NCBI GenBank assembly: GCA_964529445.1
Contig: CAZGWJ010000010.1
Location: forward strand, 1 to 46,264
DNA: 46,264 nucleotides
DNA from: CAZGWJ01 sp964529445
Lineage (GTDB): Bacteria > Oederibacteriota > Muellerivitia > Muellerivitales > Muellerivitaceae
Direction: 5' to 3'
The notes under the pieces are model-generated. The model saw only the letters and a program-made list of their open reading frames with translations, ran no database searches and was not told the DNA's origin. Shown here piece after piece: positions 34,309-41,665 of the stretch. The first letter of the stretch is position 1. Every line of letters begins with the position of its first letter. The translations under genes were made by a program, and so were the position numbers.

Positions 34309-34381
34309 CCCGCCGCGCCCACCCCGGCAAGCGGAAGGTGCCGTCCAGCGGCCGGAAACGATCCGTGATAATCCGGCGGGC

Positions 34382-34418
34382 AAAAAAAAGCCCCGCGCCC
34401 CCTCGCGGGGGCCGGGGC
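34382..34418 (-). terminator. Rho-independent terminator after rpsI
   Basis: On the minus strand a long GC stem (GCCCCGG-type arms around a GCGAG loop, with one bulge) is followed by eight T residues. It lies 24 bases after the rpsI stop. Confidence 0.85.
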
Positions 34419-34441
34419 CAACAGGACTTGCCAGGTACGTA

Positions 34442-34831
34442 TCAGCGTTTCGAGAACTGGAAGCGGCGGCGCGCCTTCTTGCGCCCATACTTCTTGCGTT
34501 CGACCATGCGAGGGTCGCGGGTCAAAAAGCCGGCGATCTTGAGCGGTTTGCGCATCTCAGGATCCACCTTGAGCAGGGCTCGGGCGATTCCGTGCCGCAG
34601 GGCCTCGGATTGTCCGGTGATCCCGCCGCCGGTGATGTTGGCGTACACGTCGTACTTGCCGAGCGCCGAAACGGTTTCGAGTGGCTGGCGGGCATACGCC
34701 TGCTTGATGCCAGGAAAGAATTTCTCGAGCGGCTGGCCGTTCACCAGAAAGAGCCCCTTGCCGGGCTTCAGGACAACCCGGGCGATCGAAGTCTTTCGAC
34801 GTCCCGTAGCGGAGAATTGTTCGGTGGCCAC
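34442..34831 (-). CDS. rpsI: 30S ribosomal protein S9 (uS9)
   Basis: Ribosomal protein of the small subunit head; its C-terminal tail reaches the P-site tRNA. It has 129 residues: TGRRKTSIARVVLKPGKG near the N-terminus, NITGGGITGQSEALRHGIARAL in the middle, and the diagnostic ...RRRFQFSKR end. It starts four bases after rplM and is followed by a terminator. Confidence 0.98.
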   Translation of the reverse strand: MATEQFSATGRRKTSIARVVLKPGKGLFLVNGQPLEKFFPGIKQAYARQPLETVSALGKYDVYANITGGGITGQSEALRHGIARALLKVDPEMRKPLKIAGFLTRDPRMVERKKYGRKKARRRFQFSKR

Positions 34832-34835
34832 TGGA

Positions 34836-35276
34836 TCACGCTCCCTTGAGTTTCATGGGTTGGGGATGCTGGGCAGAATGGGGATGGGATTCACCCGCAT
34901 AGATCAGGACGTGGTTGAACATCTTCCGTCCCAGGTGCGTCTTGGGAAGCATGCCGCGGATGGCATGTTCCAGGATCCGGGCAGGACGCTCGGTCTTCAG
35001 TTTCTTCACCGGAGTGATGGAAAGACCACCCGGTCTCCCCGAGGTGCGGAAATGCTTCTTGGTCTCCCACTTGGCACCCGTCAGAACGACCTTGTCGGCG
35101 TTGATGATGACGACATGGTCCCCGTTCTCGACATGGGGCGTATAGGTGGGCTTATTTTTCCCCTTGAGGAGGACGGCCACCTGGGTGCATAGACGCCCGA
35201 GAACCTGGTCCTTGGCATCGACGATCCACCAGTTCCTCTGGACCGCCTGCGGATGGAGCATGAACGACTTTTTCAT
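34836..35276 (-). CDS. rplM: 50S ribosomal protein L13 (uL13)
   Basis: Large subunit protein, 146 residues: WWIVDAKDQVLGRLCTQVAVLLKGKNK, NGDHVVIINADKVVLTG, and ILEHAIRGMLPKTHLGRKMF are the standard blocks. It forms the usual rplM-rpsI operon. The near-consensus promoter lies about 90 bases upstream, leaving an mRNA leader that in other bacteria can carry autoregulation. I did not find a recognisable binding structure in it. Confidence 0.98.
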   Translation of the reverse strand: MKKSFMLHPQAVQRNWWIVDAKDQVLGRLCTQVAVLLKGKNKPTYTPHVENGDHVVIINADKVVLTGAKWETKKHFRTSGRPGGLSITPVKKLKTERPARILEHAIRGMLPKTHLGRKMFNHVLIYAGESHPHSAQHPQPMKLKGA

Positions 35277-35367
35277 GGTGACGACAATCCCTTTTTCGTT
35301 CTTTCGTCGTAAGGGGGCGGTCGGAAAATACGGGTTTTACGAGGCCACCTGCCGAACAAGACCGTGC

Positions 35368-35395
35368 ATTATAAGGGTTTTTGATGCCCTGTCAA
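35368..35395 (-). promoter_or_regulatory. Sigma70 promoter of rplM-rpsI
   Basis: On the minus strand TTGACA (35395-35390) and TATAAT (35373-35368), both perfect, are separated by 16 bases. The first transcribed base should be near 35361, giving a leader of about 85 bases before rplM. Confidence 0.85.
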
Positions 35396-35418
35396 CAACG
35401 AGGCGCCCTTTCAGGCAC

Positions 35419-36705
35419 CTAAAAACAAGGGTTTTTCGACCTGCTCAAGCGAAGCTGGGGTTCACCTTGAATCATCGTGAAGGATACGGGTTTACGGTTC
35501 CTCAAGACATGCTCATAGAGGACCTCGAAGGATCGCGGGGCCTTCGCGGTCCCCTCCACACCGATCAGATCGGCGAGAAAACCGGGGCTGACAGCCCCCA
35601 GCCGTTTCCCGTCTCCGATGGCTTGAGCCGCCTTCACGGTGGCCATTTCCAGAATCTCACGGGCAGGTACATTCGGATGGGCGCGATGAAAGACCTGCAT
35701 CTCCCGGAACATCGAGAGGGACCGGTTGCTGGCCAGACTATCCGTCCCTAAGCAAACGGTCACCCCGGCGCGTCGAAGACGCGCATACGGGAACGGAGGA
35801 TGCTTGAAAAAGGCATGACTGCCCGGACAATGCACCACGGCTACCCTGTTCTTCGCGAGCAGACGCGCGTCCTTGTCGGTCACAGTGTTGCAATGGACCG
35901 CCAGGTCGAGTTTGGGCAACCAGCCGACCTGATTGAGGTACTGCACCGGGGTAGTCGGATGAGGAAGGTCGAAGGACGGCCTCAACCCCCGGAGCCGTTC
36001 CATCAACGGACCCTTTCCCGCTCGAAACGCCCGAGCCTCGTCGCGGCTCTCGGCCAAATGCATGGTGACGGGTACGCTGACGTGCTTGTCCATGTGTCGG
36101 GCCAGGCGATCCAGGAGTTCCCTCGAAACGGAATAGGGTGAATGGGGCGCCAAGCCCCAGCGGATGCGCTCGGCCGGGGGGTGGGTCCTGAAGACCAGAT
36201 TGATCCTCTCCTGCACCTGTTTCCAGTAATCGGCCGGTGATCGGTGCACAAGGTCGAGCAGTTCAAAATAGACGCGGGCGCGCAATCCAGTCGTGGCCAG
36301 TAGGCCCAAGCTCTCATAGCTGGTGGAAACATCGCATACGGTCGTGGTACCCCAGGCCAGGGATTCCCGGGCGCCTTCCAGGATGGCGCGCATGTAATCG
36401 GCGGTCGTGAGAGAACGGGACCATGCCCCCATGGCGAGGACCCACGGGGCGAAACCTCCCCGGGGTGAAACCCTCCCTTTGAGGCCTGAATAATCGAGAT
36501 GGCAATGCGCGTTGATGAGTCCCGGCAGGAGCACGATATTGCCCAGATCCAGCATCCGGATCTCTCGGGGCCCATGGTAATGCCGCCGCTCGCCCACCTG
36601 CAGGATCCGGGAACCTTCGATCAGTACGAAACCATGCTCAATCGGACGCGGACGCTCGAAGGTGAGGATGTATCGGGCGAAGAGGACGAGGCGTGAGGAG
36701 GACAT
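35419..36705 (-). CDS. mqnX: Amidohydrolase, probable aminodeoxyfutalosine deaminase
   Basis: A 428-residue metal-dependent deaminase of the MtaD/SsnA-like amidohydrolase type. Metal ligands are visible: H67 and H69 (INAHCHLDYS), MHLAESRDEA, AVHCNTVT and LGTDSLASN. The INAHCHLDYSGLKGR and GFAPWVLAM pattern is shared with proteins annotated as MqnX, which deaminate 6-amino-6-deoxyfutalosine to futalosine. The neighbouring mqnE, mqnA and mqnC genes support that assignment. Related proteins deaminate 5'-methylthioadenosine, 5'-deoxyadenosine or S-adenosylhomocysteine, so another adenosine-like substrate remains possible. Start at ATG 36705, two bases after the RuBisCO-like gene stop. Confidence 0.78.
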   Translation of the reverse strand: MSSSRLVLFARYILTFERPRPIEHGFVLIEGSRILQVGERRHYHGPREIRMLDLGNIVLLPGLINAHCHLDYSGLKGRVSPRGGFAPWVLAMGAWSRSLTTADYMRAILEGARESLAWGTTTVCDVSTSYESLGLLATTGLRARVYFELLDLVHRSPADYWKQVQERINLVFRTHPPAERIRWGLAPHSPYSVSRELLDRLARHMDKHVSVPVTMHLAESRDEARAFRAGKGPLMERLRGLRPSFDLPHPTTPVQYLNQVGWLPKLDLAVHCNTVTDKDARLLAKNRVAVVHCPGSHAFFKHPPFPYARLRRAGVTVCLGTDSLASNRSLSMFREMQVFHRAHPNVPAREILEMATVKAAQAIGDGKRLGAVSPGFLADLIGVEGTAKAPRSFEVLYEHVLRNRKPVSFTMIQGEPQLRLSRSKNPCF

Positions 36706-36707
36706 GG

Positions 36708-37817
36708 TCAGCCACCGACCATCGCGCGGAACCTTCGGGCGTTGGCGGTGATGTCGGGCCCGTCCTTGAAAAGGCCCCCCCCGATCAGGAAGAGGACGTC
36801 GCGCCCATAGAACCGGAGCATCTCGGGAACGCGGGCGAGTCCCATGCCGCCGCCCGGCGCCGGGAGGATGGGTTTTACCGCGCCCATCCGGAGGCGGCAT
36901 CCCGCGGCAATGGCCCGGCACTCCCCCCTCGAGAAGGAGAATCGTCCGCCGAAGTTCGGGAAGATGGAGGCGTCCGCGCCCGCGAGACGGAGGATCTGCC
37001 CGAACAGCGCGAGGTGGGAAATGCCGCTTTCCGGGGAGAGCACGTAGGTGCCCAGGAAGGCCGGATGGGCGAGGATCGGAAGCCTCGTGGCGCAGGAGAG
37101 GTAATGGATGATCTCGAAGCCGGTCAATCCCGGCGCCACCAGAAGCGCGCCCGCGCCCTCGCGCCAGGCCGCCAGCGCCCTTCGAACGACCTCCCGGTGA
37201 GGACCGGAGATGTTGGGCGCATAGAGACAAGGACGGCCGGTCCGCCGGGAAGCCGTCCGGGCCGCACGGGTGCAAAGTCTTACGCGCTCCATGAAGCGTG
37301 CGAAGGGCTGGTTCGCGAGGCCGTGGTCGTCCTTCACGATGTCGATGCCGCCCATCCCGAAGAGGAAGGTGAGCTCGGCCAGTTTCGCGGCGGACAATCC
37401 CATGGGTTTGATGGCCGTGCAGAGGAGGGGGCGCCGCGGGGCCTTGAGGAGTCTCCTCAAGCCCGCCACGCCATGGAGGGGCCCGTCGAATTTCCGCAGG
37501 AGGGAAGACGGCAGTTCGAAGCGCTCGAGGCGGATGCCCGGTTTGATGGAGATGTTCCCGAAGAGGACGTTCAGGAGCTGGGAAAGTTCCCCGCCGGTCG
37601 TGGCGCAGGCGAAGGAGATCCGCGCCTCATAGGCCCCCTTTCCCGCCGGACGGAAAGACTCGATGCGCCCCAGGACCTGGTCGCGGATGAAGCCGGCGGG
37701 GACGAGTTCCAGGGGGAACTCGACCGTCTGCTCGAGACAGATGTCTTTCGCTTTCCGAAAGGCCTCGTTCTTGCCACCGGAAAGCCGGTAATACGCCAGA
37801 AAACGCTCGTTCGACAT
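36708..37817 (-). CDS. RuBisCO-like protein (form IV), probably not a carboxylase
   Basis: From ATG at 37817 it has 369 residues, shorter than form I/II large subunits. The barrel motif is GGIDIVKDDHGLANQPFARF. K162, D163 and D164 match the carbamylated lysine and metal aspartate of RuBisCO, but the following glutamate is H165. TAIKPMGLS (134-142) matches the first active lysine loop. Loop 6, where RuBisCO has GKLEGE, reads PAPGGGMG, so the mobile lysine is missing. IGGGLF (345-350) fits a phosphate site. Such proteins catalyse enolase or isomerase steps on thiosugar or deoxysugar phosphates. It precedes the deaminase gene by two bases. Confidence 0.88.
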   Translation of the reverse strand: MSNERFLAYYRLSGGKNEAFRKAKDICLEQTVEFPLELVPAGFIRDQVLGRIESFRPAGKGAYEARISFACATTGGELSQLLNVLFGNISIKPGIRLERFELPSSLLRKFDGPLHGVAGLRRLLKAPRRPLLCTAIKPMGLSAAKLAELTFLFGMGGIDIVKDDHGLANQPFARFMERVRLCTRAARTASRRTGRPCLYAPNISGPHREVVRRALAAWREGAGALLVAPGLTGFEIIHYLSCATRLPILAHPAFLGTYVLSPESGISHLALFGQILRLAGADASIFPNFGGRFSFSRGECRAIAAGCRLRMGAVKPILPAPGGGMGLARVPEMLRFYGRDVLFLIGGGLFKDGPDITANARRFRAMVGG

Positions 37818-37837
37818 GTCAAACCTCGCGCCGGAAA

Positions 37838-37973
37838 GGCGAAATAGAAAATACAAAATAGGAAATAGAAAATTCCAGCGTCCGATTTTCCATTTCCTAT
37901 TTGCCGTTCACAGGTCTGTTCCTTCGCTGCTCTTTTCGATTTTCGCTTTTCTATTTTCTATTTGCCGTTCAGA
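37838..37973. repeat. Intergenic A/T-rich inverted repeat F
   Basis: In the gap between the transketolase C half and the RuBisCO-like gene, units of AAATAGAAAAT (37838-37874) alternate with their complements CTATTTGCCGTTCA and TTTTCTATTTTCTATTTGCC (about 37882-37911 and 37937-37973). It is unlike the GC-rich surroundings and follows the same inverted-arm plan as the other gap repeats. Confidence 0.6.
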
Positions 37974-38976
37974 GCGCTTCTTCTTTTGATGCGCTATGAA
38001 CGGCCTCCAACCTGACCTCGGAAAGGTCTTTCTCCACGATGCCGAATTGCTTCCCGACCATGGCCTCGACCTTCCGCACGAGGGCCATGGCGTCGATGCC
38101 GTGTTCCTTCATCAGATAGGGCTTGCTGGCACCGTGGGAGAAGGTGTCGGGAAGGCCGATGCGCACCAACTTCTTCCCGATCCCCTCCTCGGCCATGCAT
38201 TCCGCCACGGCCGATCCCAGCCCCCCCGTGATGACATGGTTCTCGAGGGTCAGGACGCCGTGATGGGCCGCCCGGAAGGCTTCCAGGATGGAGGGGTGCC
38301 GAAAGGGCTTGTGGGTGGAGATGTGCAGGTGCTGGATGGAAACACCCTTGGACTTGAGGAGCGCCGTGGCCCTCAGGGCCTCCTCCGTGCAGATGCCGCT
38401 CGAGAAGAGCGTCACGTCCGTGCCCTTGGAAAGGATGCGCGGAACATCGAGACGGAAGGGTTCCGATTCCGGGAAAAGGCGGGGCAACTCGCCCCTGAGG
38501 GAGCGGACGTAGACCGGGCCGGGATGGAGGGCGATCACGGGCAGGAGGGTCTTCATCTCGGTGGCGTCCCCCGCCTCCACGACCGTCATGTTGGGCAGGG
38601 CCCTCATGAGGGCCACATCCTCGATGGCCTGGTGGGTGGCCCCGCCCGGCGTGGTGATGCCGGGCAGGAACCCGAACATCTTCACGTTGGCGTTGGGGTA
38701 GGCCACGCTCATGGCCACCTGGTCGTAGGCGCGACGATAGATGAAGACGGCGAAGGTGTGGACCATCGGGATGAACCCCTCGCGGGCCAGCCCCCCCGCA
38801 AAGGACAGCATGTTCTGCTCCGCGATGCCAAGGGAGATGAAGCGATCGGGATAGGCGTCCCGGAAGAGGTCGCACTCGGTGGAGGAGGTCAGGTCGGCCG
38901 AAAGCACCAGGACCTCGGGACGGTCCTTGGCCCATTCGACCAGGTTCTTGGCATGCACCCTCGACACCATTTCCAT
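37969..38976 (-). CDS. Transketolase, C-terminal half
   Basis: A 335-residue protein covering the pyrimidine-binding and C-terminal domains of a transketolase. ISLGIAEQNMLSFAGGLAREG holds the catalytic glutamate that activates thiamine diphosphate, and THQAIEDVALMRALPNMTV is the domain's classic phosphate-binding loop. ENHVITGGLGSAVAE is the third-domain motif. It pairs with the N half encoded just upstream. ATG at 38976 is preferred, with GAGG seven bases before; a TTG one codon earlier is possible. Split transketolases are known; the partner sugar phosphate here is not shown by sequence. Confidence 0.9.
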   Translation of the reverse strand: MEMVSRVHAKNLVEWAKDRPEVLVLSADLTSSTECDLFRDAYPDRFISLGIAEQNMLSFAGGLAREGFIPMVHTFAVFIYRRAYDQVAMSVAYPNANVKMFGFLPGITTPGGATHQAIEDVALMRALPNMTVVEAGDATEMKTLLPVIALHPGPVYVRSLRGELPRLFPESEPFRLDVPRILSKGTDVTLFSSGICTEEALRATALLKSKGVSIQHLHISTHKPFRHPSILEAFRAAHHGVLTLENHVITGGLGSAVAECMAEEGIGKKLVRIGLPDTFSHGASKPYLMKEHGIDAMALVRKVEAMVGKQFGIVEKDLSEVRLEAVHSASKEEAL

Positions 38977-38997
38977 CAAATCACCTCACGACTGTTC

Positions 38998-39128
38998 AAC
39001 CACCAGTCCCCCTTCGGGGGACCACCAGTGCCCTTTGGGCACCACCATTTTGGATCTATCTTCCATCAAAATCATCGTCGTCTCGTGGGGCCGAAGGCCC
39101 TGGTGGCGTCCGAAGGACGCTGGTGGTG
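38998..39128. repeat. Intergenic composite repeat G with four small hairpins
   Basis: Two hairpins (39008-39020, CCCCCTTCGGGGG; 39030-39040, GCCCTTTGGGC) are linked by CCACCAG. Two more (39088-39100, GGGCCGAAGGCCC; 39106-39120, GCGTCCGAAGGACGC) are linked by TGGTGG. The left and right halves are themselves near reverse complements, with a 48-base centre. It fills the gap between the two transketolase halves. Confidence 0.7.
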
Positions 39129-39140
39129 AATCCGCCGTTA

Positions 39141-40052
39141 TCAGTCGAATCCCTTGAGGGCCTTCTCGAAAGGGACGCGATCCTCGGGTTTCTTGAACCT
39201 CACGTAATGGAATTTGGGCGCGCAGGAGGACAGGAACGGCAGTCCCTCATAGGGACAGGTATCGGCCAGGACCACCAGGGGCTTGCCCCCCGTGGGGACC
39301 TTCGCCGGGGAAGCCAGGGCGACCGGGTCGTGGCCGTTCACCACATGCACGGAGGCCCCGAAGGAACGCAAGCGCTCGTCCAGGGGGTCGAGGGTCATCA
39401 CGGACTTCACGGTGCCGTCGCATTGCTGCTTGTTCACGTCCACATAGATGCCCAGGTTGTCGAGCTTGTGGTGCGAGAGGGACTCGATGCACTCCCAGGT
39501 CTGCCCGATCTGGAACTCGCCGTCCGACATGAAGACCCAGATGCGTCCGGTCTCCCCCCTGCGCTTGCGGGCCCAGGCCATCCCCGCCGCCTGGGACAGG
39601 CCCTGTCCCAGCGACCCGGTGGTGACCTCCATGCCGGGGCTGTGTTCGGCCCCGATCATCTCGACGGAGGAACCGTCCCGGTTGAACTCCTCCAGACCCT
39701 CGGGGGCCATGCGGCCGGTCTCGATGAGGGCGGCGTAGAGGACGAGGGCGTACTGGGCGGGCGAGAGGACGAAACGGTCGGTATCGGGAGCGGGGAGGCC
39801 GTTGAACTCGGCCCCGGTGAAGTAGGAGAGGTTCCCCGGGCCGGGAACGCCCGGGAAGGGCTTGGGAACGAGAGGGCGGGGGACGGGCCCCAGGTGCATG
39901 ACGTTGAGATAGAGGGTGGCGAAGAGTTCGGCCGAGGAGCAGGCCTGGGAAAGATAGCCCCCGTTGTGGCGAAGCGTGTGCTGGAGCACCCGCTTGCGGA
40001 TGCCCCGCGCCACCCTCTTCGCCTCCAAGATCCAGTTATTCGTTTCGGACAT
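39141..40052 (-). CDS. Transketolase, N-terminal half
   Basis: A 303-residue thiamine diphosphate-binding domain. EHSPGMEVTTGSLGQGLSQA is the transketolase loop, and SDGEFQIGQTWE with VDVNKQQCDG is the metal and diphosphate site (G-D-G-x-N class). VLQHTLRHNGGYLSQACSSAE opens the domain. Together with the C half it should form one enzyme of the pentose phosphate or a related pathway. A half arm of repeat H precedes it. Confidence 0.9.
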   Translation of the reverse strand: MSETNNWILEAKRVARGIRKRVLQHTLRHNGGYLSQACSSAELFATLYLNVMHLGPVPRPLVPKPFPGVPGPGNLSYFTGAEFNGLPAPDTDRFVLSPAQYALVLYAALIETGRMAPEGLEEFNRDGSSVEMIGAEHSPGMEVTTGSLGQGLSQAAGMAWARKRRGETGRIWVFMSDGEFQIGQTWECIESLSHHKLDNLGIYVDVNKQQCDGTVKSVMTLDPLDERLRSFGASVHVVNGHDPVALASPAKVPTGGKPLVVLADTCPYEGLPFLSSCAPKFHYVRFKKPEDRVPFEKALKGFD

Positions 40053-40087
40053 TGTGGTTACGGTTTTACCTTCTACCGGGATTGCCG

Positions 40088-40125
40088 TTCTTCGCGGCTT
40101 CGCGACTTCGCGTTGGCTGTGAATC
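40088..40125. repeat. Single-arm repeat H (GCGAAG type)
   Basis: GTTCTTCGCGGCTTCGCGAC onward to GGCTGTGAAT, between the transketolase N half and the aminopropyltransferase-like gene. It shares CTTCGCGACTTCGCGTTGGC with the right arm of repeat I at about 41620. Confidence 0.6.
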
Positions 40126-41009
40126 TATCTTGTGACATAACGCTTCATCTTCGCGAACTTGTCGAACGGCCGACGGTCCGTCGAGACCCGACCATGCCTC
40201 CTCAGCACCTCGAGTTCCTCCCCCGTCGGCTTCCCTTCATACAGCGAGGGGGTGAAGTGTTTCAAGCCCAGGCGCTTCGCGCCCTTCTCCATGCGTTTCA
40301 CCCGGATGGGCTTGGGGGAAGCGAGGCGGTACGTCCACCCCATCCCGAAGCAAGGCATGTCCACCCGGGCCGTGGCGATGTGGGGGAACACGCTCTTCAG
40401 GGTCTTGTGGATGGTGGCGAAGGATTCCGGGAAGAGGAAGTAGTTGTCCGTGTGGATGGAGACCAGCCCTCCGGGGTTCAGGCGCCTTTTCAGAAGACGG
40501 TAGAATTCGCGGGTATAGAGCATCTTCGAGGGACCGTGGGGTTCGGTGAGGTCCACCACGATGACGTCGAAGGTCTCGGGGCTCCCCTCCACCCACTTGC
40601 GGGCGTCGGCATAGACGATCTCGACCCGGCGATCCTTGAGGCAACGGCGGATGGCGGGATAGTTCTTCCGGCAGAAATCCACCACGCCCTTGTCGATCTC
40701 GGCCATGAGGATGCGCTTCAAGCCCTTGAACTTGACCGCCTCCTCGATGGAGAAGCAGTCGCCCCCGCCGATGACGAGGAGGGACTTCGGGGCCCTGTGG
40801 GCCAGGAGGGGGGCCGAAACGAGGTACTGGTGGTAGCGGTTCTCGTCGCCGTCGGAGATCTGGACCTTGCCGTCGAGGAAGAGAAGGGTGCCGAAGGTGC
40901 CGCTTTCGACGATCTCCATGGACTGGAAGGGCGTGCGGCCCTTGTAGAGGCGTTTCACCTTATAGCAATGGCCGAAATCGTTGGTCACCCATTCGGTCTT
41001 GACGGGCAC
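40125..41009 (-). CDS. Spermidine synthase-like aminopropyltransferase with altered active-site motifs
   Basis: A 294-residue SpeE-fold protein. The SAM-type loop reads VIGGGDCFSIEEA (79-91), where typical members have GGGDGG. The acidic pair reads D153-L-T-E156 rather than D-S-T-D, and the YHE motif is Y59-H60-Q61. These residues hold the diamine and the aminopropyl donor, so the acceptor may not be putrescine, or the activity may be lost. YREFYRLLKRRLNPGG is the standard later block. It lies between queF and the split transketolase. Its usual by-product, methylthioadenosine, would be a substrate for the nearby enzymes (inference). Confidence 0.8.
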   Translation of the reverse strand: MPVKTEWVTNDFGHCYKVKRLYKGRTPFQSMEIVESGTFGTLLFLDGKVQISDGDENRYHQYLVSAPLLAHRAPKSLLVIGGGDCFSIEEAVKFKGLKRILMAEIDKGVVDFCRKNYPAIRRCLKDRRVEIVYADARKWVEGSPETFDVIVVDLTEPHGPSKMLYTREFYRLLKRRLNPGGLVSIHTDNYFLFPESFATIHKTLKSVFPHIATARVDMPCFGMGWTYRLASPKPIRVKRMEKGAKRLGLKHFTPSLYEGKPTGEELEVLRRHGRVSTDRRPFDKFAKMKRYVTR

Positions 41010-41082
41010 GGGACGATCCTCCGTTCACAAGGGTGGGAGGATTATAACCCGGAAAGAGCAGCGAGGCGAGGTTTTGGGATGT

Positions 41083-41472
41083 TCAGCGGGGCGGCTTGCC
41101 GTGGACGGAGGTGACGGTGGAATGCATCCCGCCGCGGGTCGCGAAACTCCCGGTCACCCGGCACCATCTCGGTTTGGCGGCCGCCACAAAGTCGCGGAGC
41201 ATCCGATTCACGGCGTTCTCGTAGAAGATGCCCACGTTGCGGTAGGCCAGGACGTACTCCTTGAGGGATTTCAACTCCAACACGTGCCTCACGGGTTCGT
41301 ATTCGAGGACGATGGTGCCGAAGTCGGGAAGCCCCGTCTTGGGGCAGATGGCCGTGTATTCCGGGATCTCGATGCGGATGGTGTATTTCGGGAACTGGTT
41401 CGGAAAGGTCTCGAGAAGGGGCAAACGGGTCTTGAGTCCCGACTTGGCGTGTTCTTCGTTGTATCCCGGCAT
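41083..41472 (-). CDS. queF: NADPH-dependent 7-cyano-7-deazaguanine reductase QueF
   Basis: Reduces preQ0 to preQ1 for queuosine tRNA modification. It has 129 residues, the short B. subtilis-type form. EYTAICPKTGLPDFG carries the catalytic C43 and D50, and LKSLKEYVLAYRNVGIFYE is the NADPH/substrate block. ATG at 41472 has GAGG five bases upstream. It is unrelated to menaquinone but sits in the same minus-strand array after mqnC and repeat I. Confidence 0.95.
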   Translation of the reverse strand: MPGYNEEHAKSGLKTRLPLLETFPNQFPKYTIRIEIPEYTAICPKTGLPDFGTIVLEYEPVRHVLELKSLKEYVLAYRNVGIFYENAVNRMLRDFVAAAKPRWCRVTGSFATRGGMHSTVTSVHGKPPR

Positions 41473-41518
41473 GGAATCCTCGCATTCTGTGATCTCAACC
41501 ACGACACGACCAAGGAAA

Positions 41519-41650
41519 ATTCACAGCCATCGCGAAGCCGCGAAGAAAGACGAAGTCTTTCTCGACAAGAGTCAATCTGTTTGGTTCCCAACTGCATCCA
41601 GAGAAATCTTCAAGTCGTTCTTCGCGACTTCGCGTTGGCTTTGTATTACG
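41519..41650. repeat. Intergenic inverted-arm repeat I (GCGAAG type)
   Basis: Left arm 41519-41555 (ATTCACAGCCATCGCGAAGC onward) and right arm 41614-41650 (GTTCTTCGCGACTTCGCGTT onward) are near reverse complements in the mqnC-queF gap (41473-41665). Confidence 0.68.
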
Positions 41651-41665
41651 CCGTTCTCCTTCGCT

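Noticed and set aside
39123..41114. Long plus-strand open frame of 663 codons opposite the transketolase N half and aminopropyltransferase-like gene
   Set aside because: The composition is Gly/Glu/Asp/His-rich with no family motif, as expected for an antisense frame in GC-rich DNA. The minus-strand genes are well supported.
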